64,000 nucleotides of DNA from Gammaproteobacteria bacterium. GTDB taxonomy: Bacteria; Pseudomonadota; Gammaproteobacteria; Pseudomonadales; Halieaceae. The notes beneath the pieces were generated by a model that did no database searches, was not told the origin of the DNA, and saw only the letters and a program-made list of their open reading frames with translations. The position numbers and the translations under genes were made by a program. Below are positions 26,555 through 35,691 of this stretch, piece by piece (the stretch's first letter is position 1; every line of letters starts with the position of its first letter). The DNA lies in contig JAUHYL010000001.1 of the NCBI GenBank assembly GCA_030426545.1, positions 124,001 through 188,000 on the forward strand, given 5' to 3'.

Positions 26555-27721
26555 GTGGATTTTTCGCTCACCGAGGACCAACAGAGCATCCGCGAAGCGG
26601 TGCTACGGCACTGCTCACAGTTCAACGATGACTACTGGCTGGACCGTGACCGTACGGCCGACTTCCCACTCGACTTTCACCAGTCCATGGCGGATGCAGG
26701 CTGGCTGGGCATCGCTATGCCAGAGGCACTGGGCGGTTCAGGCCTTGGCATTACGGAGGCCGCGATCATGATGCAGGCGGTGGCAGAGGCCGGCGGCGGA
26801 ATGACCGCAGCGTCCAGTATTCACGGCCCCGTATTCAGCATGCAACCCGTCGCACTGTTTGGTACCGAGGATCAGCGACAGCGCATGATTCCTCCAGTTT
26901 TGCGCGGCGAGGACCGCATCTGCTTCGCCGTGACAGAACCCAATACCGGCCTGGACACAACGAAACTGAAAACACGCGCCGAGCGCTGCGAAGGCGGCTA
27001 CCGCATGAACGGCGAGAAGATTTGGATCTCCGTCGCTCAAGTGGCAAACAAGATGATGATCCTCGCGCGCACCACACCGCTCGAAGAGGTCAAGCACAAA
27101 ACCCAGGGGCTTTCACTCTTCTACACCGATCTGAACCGCGCCAACATCGAGGTGCGGATGATCCACAAGATGGGCAGGCACGCCGTCGACTCCAACATGC
27201 TCTTCATCAACGATCTCTTCATCCCCGAGGAAGACCGCATAGGCGAGGAAGGCGAGGGGTTCAAAATAATCCTGCACGGTCTCAACCCGGAACGCGTACT
27301 GCTGGGCGCCGAGGCTGTCGGGCTTGGTCGCGCGGCCATAACGCGCGCGGCCAGCTACGCGCGAGAGCGAATCGTATTTGACCGACCCATCGGTATGAAC
27401 CAGGGCATACAGCACCCGCTGGCAAAGTGTTGGATGCAACTCGAGTCCGCCAACCTTATGGTAATGAAGGCGGCCACCTTGTTCGACGCAGGCAAGGAGT
27501 GCGGTGTCGAGGCCAACGCGGGCAAATACCTGGCGGCGGAAAATGGGTTCGAAGCCTGCCACACCGCCATGCTGACACTTGGCGGGATGGGTTATGCGCA
27601 GGAGTACCACGTGGAGCGCTACCTCCGAGAGGTGTTGATTCCCCGCACCGCGCCGGTCAGCCCGCACATGATCCTGAACTTTATTGCGGAAAAAGTCCTG
27701 GAACTACCGAAATCCTATTGA
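26555..27721 (+). CDS. acyl-CoA dehydrogenase
   Basis: GTG 26555 behind GGGAG gives 388 aa. The three-part acyl-CoA dehydrogenase fold is visible: N-terminal helices (MDFSLTEDQQSIREAVLRHC), the FAD-contacting CFAVTEPNTGLDTTKLKT strand region, and C-terminal helices ending in the signature GGMGYAQEYHVERYLREV. It makes an alpha,beta double bond in an acyl-CoA, passing electrons to ETF. The next gene is an enoyl-CoA hydratase, completing two steps of a beta-oxidation round in one operon. Confidence 0.94.
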   Translation: MDFSLTEDQQSIREAVLRHCSQFNDDYWLDRDRTADFPLDFHQSMADAGWLGIAMPEALGGSGLGITEAAIMMQAVAEAGGGMTAASSIHGPVFSMQPVALFGTEDQRQRMIPPVLRGEDRICFAVTEPNTGLDTTKLKTRAERCEGGYRMNGEKIWISVAQVANKMMILARTTPLEEVKHKTQGLSLFYTDLNRANIEVRMIHKMGRHAVDSNMLFINDLFIPEEDRIGEEGEGFKIILHGLNPERVLLGAEAVGLGRAAITRAASYARERIVFDRPIGMNQGIQHPLAKCWMQLESANLMVMKAATLFDAGKECGVEANAGKYLAAENGFEACHTAMLTLGGMGYAQEYHVERYLREVLIPRTAPVSPHMILNFIAEKVLELPKSY

Positions 27722-27738
27722 AAGGGAGCCCCTGCACC

Positions 27739-28506
27739 GTGACCGAGGCCGTACTTTTCGACGCACGTGATGACGGTATAGCCGTAATCACGCTAAATCG
27801 CCCAGAGACTCGTAACGCACTCACACTTGAAATTCGTGAGGGCTTGTTCGCCGCGTGGGACCGGTTTGAAAACGATGAGGCACTGCACATTGCCATTCTT
27901 ACAGGCGCAGGCGACAAAGCCTTCTGCGCGGGGGGTGATCTCAAAGAGATGGTAGAGCGCAACATTACTGTACCGCCACGAGTCATGTTCCCCCTGCCCT
28001 ATGACACTATCGAACTATCCAAGCCCACGATTGCCGCAGTCAATGGAGCAGCCTTCGCTGGTGGCTGGATGATCGCGCAGGCATGTGATCTGTGCGTCGC
28101 CGCCACATCGGCGAAATTCGCGGTCACAGAGGTAAAAGTCGGGCGCAGCTCGCCGTGGGCGGCACCGCTAATTCACATGATTCCACAGCGCATCATGATG
28201 GAGATTCTGCTAACGGGGAAGCCGATTTCGGCGCAGCGCGCGTACGAGATCGGCCTCGTCAATCGCATAGCGGAGCCGGGTACCGTGCTGGACAGCGCCA
28301 TTGAACTCGCCGCTGACGTACTGGCCGGTGCACCACTGTCAGTGCGCGCGGCGCGTGAGACAGTCATGTTGTCTACCGAGATGGGACGATCAGCCGCGCT
28401 ACAGGCGGCACGGCACGCGTCCGAATTTTGCTACAACAGCGCGGATGCGCAAGAAGGGCCGCAGGCGTTCGCAGATAAACGTACACCCGTGTGGCGGGGC
28501 AAATAA
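27739..28506 (+). CDS. enoyl-CoA hydratase/isomerase (crotonase family)
   Basis: The chosen start is GTG 27739 behind GGGAG, 17 bp after the dehydrogenase stop, giving 255 aa beginning with TEAVLFDARDDGIAVITLNR; a longer in-frame reading extends back inside the dehydrogenase gene and is not credible. Crotonase features are the oxyanion-hole segments AFCAGGDLKEM and NGAAFAGGWMIAQACDL. The second catalytic glutamate position has sequence FAVTEVKVGRSS. It probably hydrates the enoyl-CoA made by the preceding enzyme, although isomerase or hydrolase activity is possible in this family. Confidence 0.92.
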   Translation: MTEAVLFDARDDGIAVITLNRPETRNALTLEIREGLFAAWDRFENDEALHIAILTGAGDKAFCAGGDLKEMVERNITVPPRVMFPLPYDTIELSKPTIAAVNGAAFAGGWMIAQACDLCVAATSAKFAVTEVKVGRSSPWAAPLIHMIPQRIMMEILLTGKPISAQRAYEIGLVNRIAEPGTVLDSAIELAADVLAGAPLSVRAARETVMLSTEMGRSAALQAARHASEFCYNSADAQEGPQAFADKRTPVWRGK

Positions 28507-28582
28507 ACTGTCATCACGCGCGTTTTCTAACAACACGTTACGCACATATGGAGAAGAATAAAAATTGCAGGAGAACAAAGAA

Positions 28583-29884
28583 ATGATCACGGCACGCGAA
28601 GATCAAACAGATGGTTCGCCCACAAGTAAAGGCTACGCGAACTACGTGTTGGGTGTCTTGTTCGTCGTCTACATCTTCAATTTTGTGGACAGACAAGTCC
28701 TGTCCGTCTTCATCGGGCCCATCAAGGAGGAATTCGGCGCCTCCGACACGCAAATGGGTCTGCTGGTGGGCTTCGCCTTTGCATTGCTGTACACCATAGC
28801 CGGCATACCTATCGCGCGGTGGGCAGACAAGGGCAACCGGCGCAACATCATCGCTCTGGGCCTGCTCGTGTGGAGTGCAATGACTGTGCTCTCGGGCTTT
28901 GCGCGGAGTTTTATGCAACTGGCCCTCGCCCGGGTCGGTGTGGGCATTGGCGAGGCCGCCGGCTCACCGCCTGCGCACTCGCTGATAGCCGATTATTTCA
29001 CGCTCGACAAACGCGGCACCGCGCTGGCGATCTACGCCTCGGGCGCATTCGTCGGCGGTGCACTCGCTTTCCTGGCAGGTGGTTACCTGCGGGAGTTCTT
29101 CAACTGGCGCACTGCGTTCATCGTAGTGGGCGCTCCGGGCATACTGATGGCGCTGATTGTACGATTCACCGTAAAGGAACCTCCGCGAGGCATGTCAGAG
29201 CAGCGCACCGGACCGGCGGCGAGTTCCACTTTCATGGATACGCTACGCTTTCTTCTGGGCAGCCGCGCGTGGGTGATCATGATGGCGGGTTACTCGCTGC
29301 TTTCGCTCACAGGGTACGCCATACTTATGTGGGCCTTCGAGTTCCTGATTCGCGTGCATGAAATGGACTCAGTTTCTGCGGGCACGCTGATGGGTATCGT
29401 CGTCGGAGCGGGTGGCTGCCTGGGTTCGTTACTCGGCGGCGCACTGGTCGACAGGGCGGGTGCCACGCGCGTGTCGCGCGCAGTGAGCTTTCCCGCGTTG
29501 GTGACGATCACAGCCATTCCTTTCGGCGCGGCGTTCCTGCTATCCGACGACCTGAACGTCGGTCGCTGGTGCTTCGTCGCCTTCTTTCTCCTGCTGAACG
29601 TGTACATTCCTGCGATGTTCAGCGCCAATCAGAACCTGGCGAAGCTCGACATGCGCGCTACCGCGTCCGCGTTAATGCTGTTCTGCGCCAACATCGTGGG
29701 CGCTGGAGCTGGACCACTGCTGGTCGGAGCGCTAAGCGATTCGTTCGCAGATACCTACGGCACAGAGTCCATTCGCTATGCGTTGTTGTGCTGCCTTGGC
29801 ATCGGTGGCATTGGCAGCCTACTACTGCTGCTCTGCAGCCGCTTCCTGGAAGCAGATATAGAGCGCGCCAAGTCATCCGCCTGA
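28583..29884 (+). CDS. MFS transporter (spinster-like branch)
   Basis: ATG 28583 after AGGAG gives 433 aa with about 12 membrane helices. The first helix pair carries FNFVDRQVLSVFIGPIKEEF and the loop 2-3 motif resembles GIPIARWADKGNRRN, typical of the Spns/ExuT-like MFS branch for organic anions and lipids. It is last in the operon of the third Rieske oxygenase, so it probably imports the substrate or a pathway acid across the inner membrane, taking over after the TonB receptor. Direction of transport is inferred. Confidence 0.9.
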   Translation: MITAREDQTDGSPTSKGYANYVLGVLFVVYIFNFVDRQVLSVFIGPIKEEFGASDTQMGLLVGFAFALLYTIAGIPIARWADKGNRRNIIALGLLVWSAMTVLSGFARSFMQLALARVGVGIGEAAGSPPAHSLIADYFTLDKRGTALAIYASGAFVGGALAFLAGGYLREFFNWRTAFIVVGAPGILMALIVRFTVKEPPRGMSEQRTGPAASSTFMDTLRFLLGSRAWVIMMAGYSLLSLTGYAILMWAFEFLIRVHEMDSVSAGTLMGIVVGAGGCLGSLLGGALVDRAGATRVSRAVSFPALVTITAIPFGAAFLLSDDLNVGRWCFVAFFLLLNVYIPAMFSANQNLAKLDMRATASALMLFCANIVGAGAGPLLVGALSDSFADTYGTESIRYALLCCLGIGGIGSLLLLLCSRFLEADIERAKSSA

Positions 29885-29967
29885 CTCCGGCCTTCGTTGT
29901 GACAGATTGTGTAAGGCCCTGCCCCTGTAGCGCAGGCGCCTATTTACATTGTGTCCCTCACGTGCAT

Positions 29968-29990
29968 AATGAACAACGCTGTTGGATATG
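29968..29990. promoter_or_regulatory. TetR-type operator copy upstream of the E1/lipoyl operon
   Basis: AATGAACAACG, centre C, TGTTGGATATG: a weaker copy, 80 bp before ATG 30071. Confidence 0.45.
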
Positions 29991-30070
29991 AGTGATGCTG
30001 CCCCCGGGCCGCAGAGCGGTCGTTCCGGCCGCGATAAACACACGGAAATGACAGGCTGGAGACCACTGCG

Positions 30071-32086
30071 ATGTCACATGACCTTGGGATAGACAACGAT
30101 ACCCTGTGCGAGATCTACACCCAGGTAGCGCGCATTCACCAGGTGGACAGGGCTATCCAGTCCGGCCTCTCCAGCGGCAAGTTCCAGTTCACCTACTGGC
30201 CCCTGACCGGCCAGGAAGGCATCCCGGCCTCGATTGCCCCTCTGGTGACCAGCGACGACCACATGGTGACCATCTACCGCGGTATTCACGACCAGGTCGC
30301 GAAGGGTGTGCCGCTAAAAGGGCTTTTCGCCGAGGCGCTGGGCCGCATCGACGGCGTGAACAAGGGCAAGGGCGGCTCGCCGCATATCTCCGACCCCGAC
30401 TCCGGCTCGATGTTGACCACTGCAATCGTGGGCGCCGGCGCGCCGATAGCCAACGGCATCGCGCTAGCCAGCAAGATGCGCGGCACCGATGCGGTCACCA
30501 TCGTGAACTTCGGTGACGGCGCCACCAGCATCGGTGCGGTACACGAGGCCATGAACCTGGCCGGACTCTGGAAGCTTCCCGTGATCTTCCTGTGCCAGAA
30601 CAACCAGATGGGCGAATACACGCGCATTCCCGACTACACCGCCAGCGAGGACTTCGCCAGTCGCGCCGCAGGGTACGGCTTCAGGGGCGTTATTCTCGAC
30701 GGCAACGATGTCGTCGCATTCCACAAGGGCATGAAGGAGGCTATCGCCGACGCACGCTCGGGCAACGGCCCTGTGTTCGTCGAGGCCCGCACCATTCGCC
30801 TGGGCCTCCACGCCGGCGTGGGCGACACCAACCACCTGTCGGAAGAAGATCTGGCGGCAGCAAAGGAAACCTGGCCCGTGCCGCGCACCCGCAAACTCCT
30901 GTTGGACAACAGCATCTGCACTGAGGAGGAACTCGCGGCAATCGACGCGGCGGCGGAGACTGAGGTCAAGGAGGCAATCGAGTGGGCCATGAACTGCGAG
31001 CCCACTGGCGCAGATGAGATGCTGCTGGACGTGTATGCCGACCCGACAGTTGCGCCGCGCCGCGGCCAACGCGAACAACGCGCAGCGGAAGAAACCCACA
31101 CCGGCGAAACGCGCGAGCTGCCCATGTTCCAGGCCATCCAGGATGCCCAGGAAACGGCGCTGGAACTGGACCCCGACGTGTTTTTCCTGGGTGAGGACAT
31201 CGGAGAATCCGGCGGCGTGTTCCGCTGCTTCCAGGGCCTGCAGGAAAAGTACGGCGAACGAATTCGTCCCACTCCAATCGCCGAGCAGGCCATCATGGGC
31301 GCGGCCACTGGCGCCGCGATCATGGGCCTGCGGCCCGTCGCGGAGATCATGTTCTGCGACTTCATGGGCGTGGCCATGGACCAGATCGCCAACCACACCG
31401 CGAAGCAGCGCTACATGTCCGGCGGCAAGACACACGTACCGCTGACGGTACGCACGGTGGCCGGCGCCGGCATCGGTGGCTTCGGCGCGCAGCACTCACA
31501 ATCGACGGAGGCCTGGCTATTGCACACGCCCGGGCTCAAGGTCGTTTACCCGAGCACACCCAGCGAGGCCAAGGGCCTGCTCCTGAGCTGTATTTTCGAC
31601 GACGATCCGTGTGTGCAGTATGAATCCATGATGCTGACTTATTCAACGCAGGAGGAGGTGCCGGTAGGCGACTACCGCGTCCCCATCGGCGTGGCCAAAG
31701 TGAAACGCGAGGGCGCAGACATTTCACTGATTACGTATGGCTGGCAGGTCATGCAGTGCCTGAGTGCGGCCGAGGAACTCGCCAAGGAAGGCATCAGCGC
31801 CGAGGTTCTGGACCTCCGCACTTTGATGCCTCTCGACTACGACCGCATTTTCGCATCGGTGGAGAAAACCGGCAGGGCACTGGTCGTACACGCGGCAACG
31901 GAGTTCTGCGGCCTCGGCGCCGAGATCGCCTGCACGCTGAATGATACCCTGCAAGGCCAGCTAAAGACTCCCGCGTCGCGCTTTGGCGCTGCCTACGCAC
32001 CCATCGCTTTTGCCAAGCCCATTGAAACAGAGCAGATTCCACACGCTGGCACCATCGCCGCGCGGGTGCGTGAGATGCTGAAGTAA
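30071..32086 (+). CDS. fused alpha-beta ThDP dehydrogenase E1 component
   Basis: This 671-aa protein joins two usually separate E1 subunits. Residues 1 to about 330 are the alpha part with the ThDP motif GDGATSIGAVHEAMN...QNN; residues about 345-671 are the beta part with FLGEDIGESGGVFRCF, RPTPIAEQAIMGAATG and the transketolase C-terminal domain. Such E1 enzymes (pyruvate, acetoin, branched-chain type) decarboxylate a 2-oxo acid or cleave an acyloin and transfer the acyl group to lipoyl-lysine. The next gene encodes just a lipoyl domain, and no E2 catalytic core or E3 lies in the window. Which oxo acid is used is unknown; related fused E1s serve acetoin and similar substrates. Confidence 0.92.
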   Translation: MSHDLGIDNDTLCEIYTQVARIHQVDRAIQSGLSSGKFQFTYWPLTGQEGIPASIAPLVTSDDHMVTIYRGIHDQVAKGVPLKGLFAEALGRIDGVNKGKGGSPHISDPDSGSMLTTAIVGAGAPIANGIALASKMRGTDAVTIVNFGDGATSIGAVHEAMNLAGLWKLPVIFLCQNNQMGEYTRIPDYTASEDFASRAAGYGFRGVILDGNDVVAFHKGMKEAIADARSGNGPVFVEARTIRLGLHAGVGDTNHLSEEDLAAAKETWPVPRTRKLLLDNSICTEEELAAIDAAAETEVKEAIEWAMNCEPTGADEMLLDVYADPTVAPRRGQREQRAAEETHTGETRELPMFQAIQDAQETALELDPDVFFLGEDIGESGGVFRCFQGLQEKYGERIRPTPIAEQAIMGAATGAAIMGLRPVAEIMFCDFMGVAMDQIANHTAKQRYMSGGKTHVPLTVRTVAGAGIGGFGAQHSQSTEAWLLHTPGLKVVYPSTPSEAKGLLLSCIFDDDPCVQYESMMLTYSTQEEVPVGDYRVPIGVAKVKREGADISLITYGWQVMQCLSAAEELAKEGISAEVLDLRTLMPLDYDRIFASVEKTGRALVVHAATEFCGLGAEIACTLNDTLQGQLKTPASRFGAAYAPIAFAKPIETEQIPHAGTIAARVREMLK

Positions 32087-32103
32087 CGCTCGAGGAACTC
32101 CCC

Positions 32104-32340
32104 ATGTCGACAACACTGACCATTCCCAAGCTGCAAATGTCCACCACTGAAGGCACCCTGATCGAATGGCTGGTGGACGATGGGGCGGTGGTGGAGGAAG
32201 GCCAGCCCATTTATTCCTTCGAGACCGATAAGTCAGTGCAGGACATCGGGGCACCCGTATCGGGCAAGCTCACGCAGAAGTTGACCGCGGGAGAAACCTA
32301 CCCGGTCGGCACGGAGATCGGTGAGATAGTCCCCGCCTAG
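32104..32340 (+). CDS. free-standing lipoyl-carrier domain
   Basis: A 78-aa protein made up of one biotinyl/lipoyl domain, with the modifiable lysine in FETDKSVQDIGAP near residue 43 and a typical C-terminal TEIGEIVPA. It begins 17 bp after the E1 gene. In ordinary 2-oxo acid dehydrogenases this domain is the N-terminal arm of the E2 acyltransferase; here the protein stops right after the domain and no E2 core follows. It is probably the acyl or electron carrier for the fused E1, with an E2 or E3 encoded elsewhere. Confidence 0.92.
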   Translation: MSTTLTIPKLQMSTTEGTLIEWLVDDGAVVEEGQPIYSFETDKSVQDIGAPVSGKLTQKLTAGETYPVGTEIGEIVPA

Positions 32341-32348
32341 CGGATCGC

Positions 32349-32890
32349 ATGGCCGATCCCCGCACGACTGCGCCCCAACCACGCAACCTATTTAATAACT
32401 CGCAGTATCGCTGGCTGCTCGCCGGCAATGAGGCATCAGACTCGGCCTCATGATGGCCGCCACGGGCGTCGGCGGCATGCTGGGATCGTTGTCGATGGCG
32501 TTGGCGCGCGAGGGCAGTCTTGTCGGACCCATGCTCCTGGGCAGCCTGGTTGTAGGAGCCGTACTACTGGTGTTTGGTCACGCGCCCTGGTTCTGGCTTG
32601 CTGTCACCGCAGCGGGCATTGTGTTCGCGGCATCGGTACTCACAAATACGGCAGTTCAGATTGCGGTGCAGTTTTTGTCGGAGGACTACATCCGCGGCCG
32701 CGTGACCACGATTACCATGAGTGTCGCACCCATGGGAACCCTCTTACGCGCATACGCCACGCAGGCGTTCGGGGCACCCTGGGCAATCACCTGGTCCGGG
32801 GTCGCCCTTATCCTCATTTCACTGTTGCTCTGGGTGTTGCTGCCTGCATTTCGCCGCATAGATGAACTATGCGGACGGGGCACACGCTGA
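32349..32890 (+). pseudogene. MFS transporter with an internal deletion
   Basis: From ATG 32349 the reading begins as an MFS N-terminus, RNLFNNSQYRWLLAGN, then reaches a stop near 32451. The C-terminal half of an MFS protein continues in another frame from about 32450 (ATGVGGMLGSLSMALARE, four to five hydrophobic helices) to 32890. The central helices are absent, so most of the gene was deleted and the frame shifted. It lies right after the lipoyl gene and is probably non-functional. Confidence 0.75.
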
Positions 32891-34054
32891 CTAGCGAACA
32901 GGCAACTCGATTTCGGCCTTGGCGGTCGCCATCACCGCCCCGAGCTGGTCGGACATTTTGCAGTCTACCTGCACCACGTTGCGCCCCTCCTCATCCACCA
33001 GCTTGTCGATGACGGTAGCGCGCATGTAGGTGGCATCGCCCGTGAGCGCGGGGCTGCGATAGGAAGCTGTGCTGTGCACCACACCACCCCATTCCCCTGC
33101 CCAGCCAGCGCAGTAGTCCAGGATCCACGCGCCCATCGAGGCACCGTAGCCGTAACCGCGGGGCATGCCGACGCGGCGCGCCCAATCCACGAAAAGGTGG
33201 CCGCGCGATGGACCGAAATACGCACCGTCGGTAAGTTCCGGGTTGTCTCGTTCCATGACCGGGTCATTCTCGTGCCCTGCAAACTCCTCAGTGAAGCCCA
33301 TCGCGGCCATGTCCATGCCCGGCCGGTGGGTGCCACCCCAAATGGTAAACAGATAGGCGCGCCACTCGGTGGCGAAACTCGCCACGCTGTGCGGCCCGAT
33401 CACACGCACCGGCAGTTCGTCACCCACCGACACATCGTCCCAGTAGCGCTTGCCGTGGCCCAACTCATGCATCATGCGCACGTAATCGTACTTGCGTTCC
33501 TCCAACTCGCGCAGCGCTTCGTCGCTCCACTCGGGATCTTCCGAGGGGTCGATGGCGCCCATCTCCACCGCCGCGTCACGGCTGTAGCGGATCGAAGTGG
33601 AGCGCTGCCGGGCGATAAAGTCGCCGTCCTGGTTGTAGTAATTGTTGTCGCCGCGCTGAAAGCAGGTGGGGCCGGCAAAGCCCGTCTCTTTGACCGCGTA
33701 GTCGAACGGTATCTTCTCATTGACGATTTCATCTCCACCGAAAATGCGCGGACCATAGAACCACCACTCATCGCCGCCGAAGATCAGGTGCGAGTCCGGG
33801 ATGCAGCCGACGCACGCCGGGCCCGCCCCGTGGCCATCGTCGGTGGAAACAGCAAAAGACTGCGGTGCTACCAGCCGACCGTAGCGCCCCTCCGCCGCGT
33901 AGTCGTGATCATAGTGCAGCAGGTTCGGGTAGTGCATGGCTTGCACCCAGCGTCGGAAATCGTTGTTGTGCAGCGGCTCCTTCATCCGTGCCGGTGCAAT
34001 CGGCACCCCCATTAGGCTATCGAGTTCGGAGGTATCCAGTGTTTTGTTGCTCAT
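32891..34054 (-). CDS. two-domain MaoC-like hydratase/dehydratase (second)
   Basis: A 387-aa protein with the same plan as the product of 10333-11463: first hotdog-like domain (WVQAMHYPNLLHYDHDYAAE, RLVAPQSFAVSTDD) and second domain from about residue 205 (DDVSVGDELPVRVIGPHSVAS ... DWARRVGMPRGYGYGASMGAW). It probably hydrates an enoyl-CoA of the pathway. It is the last gene of a minus-strand operon with an SMP-30-like gene and an SDR. Its stop codon abuts the end of the MFS pseudogene. Confidence 0.83.
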   Translation of the reverse strand: MSNKTLDTSELDSLMGVPIAPARMKEPLHNNDFRRWVQAMHYPNLLHYDHDYAAEGRYGRLVAPQSFAVSTDDGHGAGPACVGCIPDSHLIFGGDEWWFYGPRIFGGDEIVNEKIPFDYAVKETGFAGPTCFQRGDNNYYNQDGDFIARQRSTSIRYSRDAAVEMGAIDPSEDPEWSDEALRELEERKYDYVRMMHELGHGKRYWDDVSVGDELPVRVIGPHSVASFATEWRAYLFTIWGGTHRPGMDMAAMGFTEEFAGHENDPVMERDNPELTDGAYFGPSRGHLFVDWARRVGMPRGYGYGASMGAWILDYCAGWAGEWGGVVHSTASYRSPALTGDATYMRATVIDKLVDEEGRNVVQVDCKMSDQLGAVMATAKAEIELPVR

Positions 34055-34091
34055 GTGCCACTCCAGTCAGCTGCGTAAAGTGTATGCGTGT

Positions 34092-35678
34092 TTATAGGTC
34101 TGCCGACGGGCGCAGACACATCACACTGCCCTCCGCGTCCGCCGAGTGATACAGGGCACCGTCCGGTGCGGCGACTATATCTGCGAAGGGCCCCATGGGG
34201 CCGGACAGCGTGCCGATGGGGCCGAGAAACTTGGGCTGCACACCGGGAGGCGCGCCAACAGGCAGTCCCGTGGCAAGTGTCTGCCGCACGTTGCTGTCCA
34301 GATCGTAGGCAAGCAACTCCTTTTTACCGACATCGACGATGTAAAGCGTGCTGTTGCGTACCGCTATGCCCTGGGGCGCGCCCAGGCCATCAATGACGGT
34401 ATCCACTTGCTGACCGATACGAATCACGCGACCCGCGCCCTCCTCCGCCACCAGGCAGTTGTCGCCGTGCAGCGCCACCCCGGAGGGACGATCGAGATGC
34501 GCGGCCAACTCGGTCACCGTTGTTCCTTCCAGAGACAGCAGGCGGCCAGTCGCCCTGTCTGCGAATACCGCTCCGCCAGCCGTGCGGTCGATGCCATATA
34601 ATTGCTCGAAACCGTCGGCGAGAATCTCACTCTCACCCCGCGCTGGCCACCAGCGCGCCACGTGTCCGTTGGCAGAAGTGATGAGGTACTCGCCCTGCCC
34701 CCCGGCCACCACGCCACGCACGTAACCTGGAAAACCCGGCGTGAACAGCATTCCGGCTATCGCCGGCGAACCGCCCGGCGCAAGCGTGTAGGTAAAGCCG
34801 CCGTCGGCAACGAACAGCACACCGTCATCATCGAGCGCGAGGCCCAGTGGCCAATTGAGGCCATCCGGCACCAGCGACTGCACGACACCGCCCGGCAGTA
34901 TTTCGTTCACCTGTCCGGAGATGCTGGACACGAATAGGCGCTCGCCGATAAACGCGAGATTGTCGAGACCGGGAGCGACGTCAGCCAGAACCGTGCGCTC
35001 GCCGGTGTGCGGATCAATGGACAACACCTGCCCACTCGCCACCTGCGTAGACACGATGTGCCCGCGGGCATCGAACTTAACTGCATCTGGCACGCCCAGT
35101 TCGCTCGCCACGACTTCCGGCGCGCCACCTGCAAGCGGCACGCGCCAGATTTCATTGGCGCCCATCACGGGGAAGTAGAGCATGCCGTCTGGGCCAACCT
35201 GCATGGCGTTGGGCATGGGCACATCTGCAACGAGAACGCGCGGAGCGCCACCGTTGAGGTCCAGTTCCATGATGTGGCCGCCCACGCGGCACTCGCCTGC
35301 AAACAGGCGGCCTTCGTGGAAAGTGATCGGGTTCGCGCAGGGCATATCGTCGTACACCACACGCGTGTCGCCGCGCGGCGTCCGCATACAAACGCGTCCC
35401 TCGGTGATCTCGGTGGCGTAGAAGTTGCCCGCCTTGTCAAACACAAGATCATCCGGCGCGACTATATCGCCGCCCTTGGGACTGATAGTTTCGAGAACGC
35501 CGCTATCGATATCGATGGCACTGACCTGGCTGCCGGAGACCTGCGCGACATAGAGCCGCCCGTCCGGCCCGGCGCAGACGCCGTTGGCGCCGAATAAGCG
35601 GCTTGGCGGCGTGAGCCGGTCCAGCGTCCAGCCCTCGGCCACAGTGGTATCGGAGGCGCTGTACCGAGCGTTCAGCAT
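34092..35678 (-). CDS. SMP-30/gluconolactonase-like beta-propeller protein
   Basis: A 528-aa protein of repeated strands of the form GPDGRLYVAQVSGSQVSAID, GPDGMLYFPVMGANEIWRVP and LDDDGVLFVADGGFTYTL, a six-bladed or double beta-propeller of the SMP-30/NHL/Vgb group. SMP-30 enzymes are metal-dependent lactonases; in a pathway with a Baeyer-Villiger-like enzyme, opening a lactone is an attractive role. The length is about twice a single SMP-30 propeller, which hints at two propellers or a binding role. No signal peptide is seen. The start at 35678 has a weak ribosome site. Confidence 0.8.
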   Translation of the reverse strand: MLNARYSASDTTVAEGWTLDRLTPPSRLFGANGVCAGPDGRLYVAQVSGSQVSAIDIDSGVLETISPKGGDIVAPDDLVFDKAGNFYATEITEGRVCMRTPRGDTRVVYDDMPCANPITFHEGRLFAGECRVGGHIMELDLNGGAPRVLVADVPMPNAMQVGPDGMLYFPVMGANEIWRVPLAGGAPEVVASELGVPDAVKFDARGHIVSTQVASGQVLSIDPHTGERTVLADVAPGLDNLAFIGERLFVSSISGQVNEILPGGVVQSLVPDGLNWPLGLALDDDGVLFVADGGFTYTLAPGGSPAIAGMLFTPGFPGYVRGVVAGGQGEYLITSANGHVARWWPARGESEILADGFEQLYGIDRTAGGAVFADRATGRLLSLEGTTVTELAAHLDRPSGVALHGDNCLVAEEGAGRVIRIGQQVDTVIDGLGAPQGIAVRNSTLYIVDVGKKELLAYDLDSNVRQTLATGLPVGAPPGVQPKFLGPIGTLSGPMGPFADIVAAPDGALYHSADAEGSVMCLRPSADL

Positions 35679-35691
35679 CGCGACTGCTCAA

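Noticed and set aside
27427-27738. Longer N-terminus for the enoyl-CoA hydratase
   Set aside because: The extension lies inside the acyl-CoA dehydrogenase gene in another frame; GTG 27739 has a proper ribosome site and gives the normal family start.
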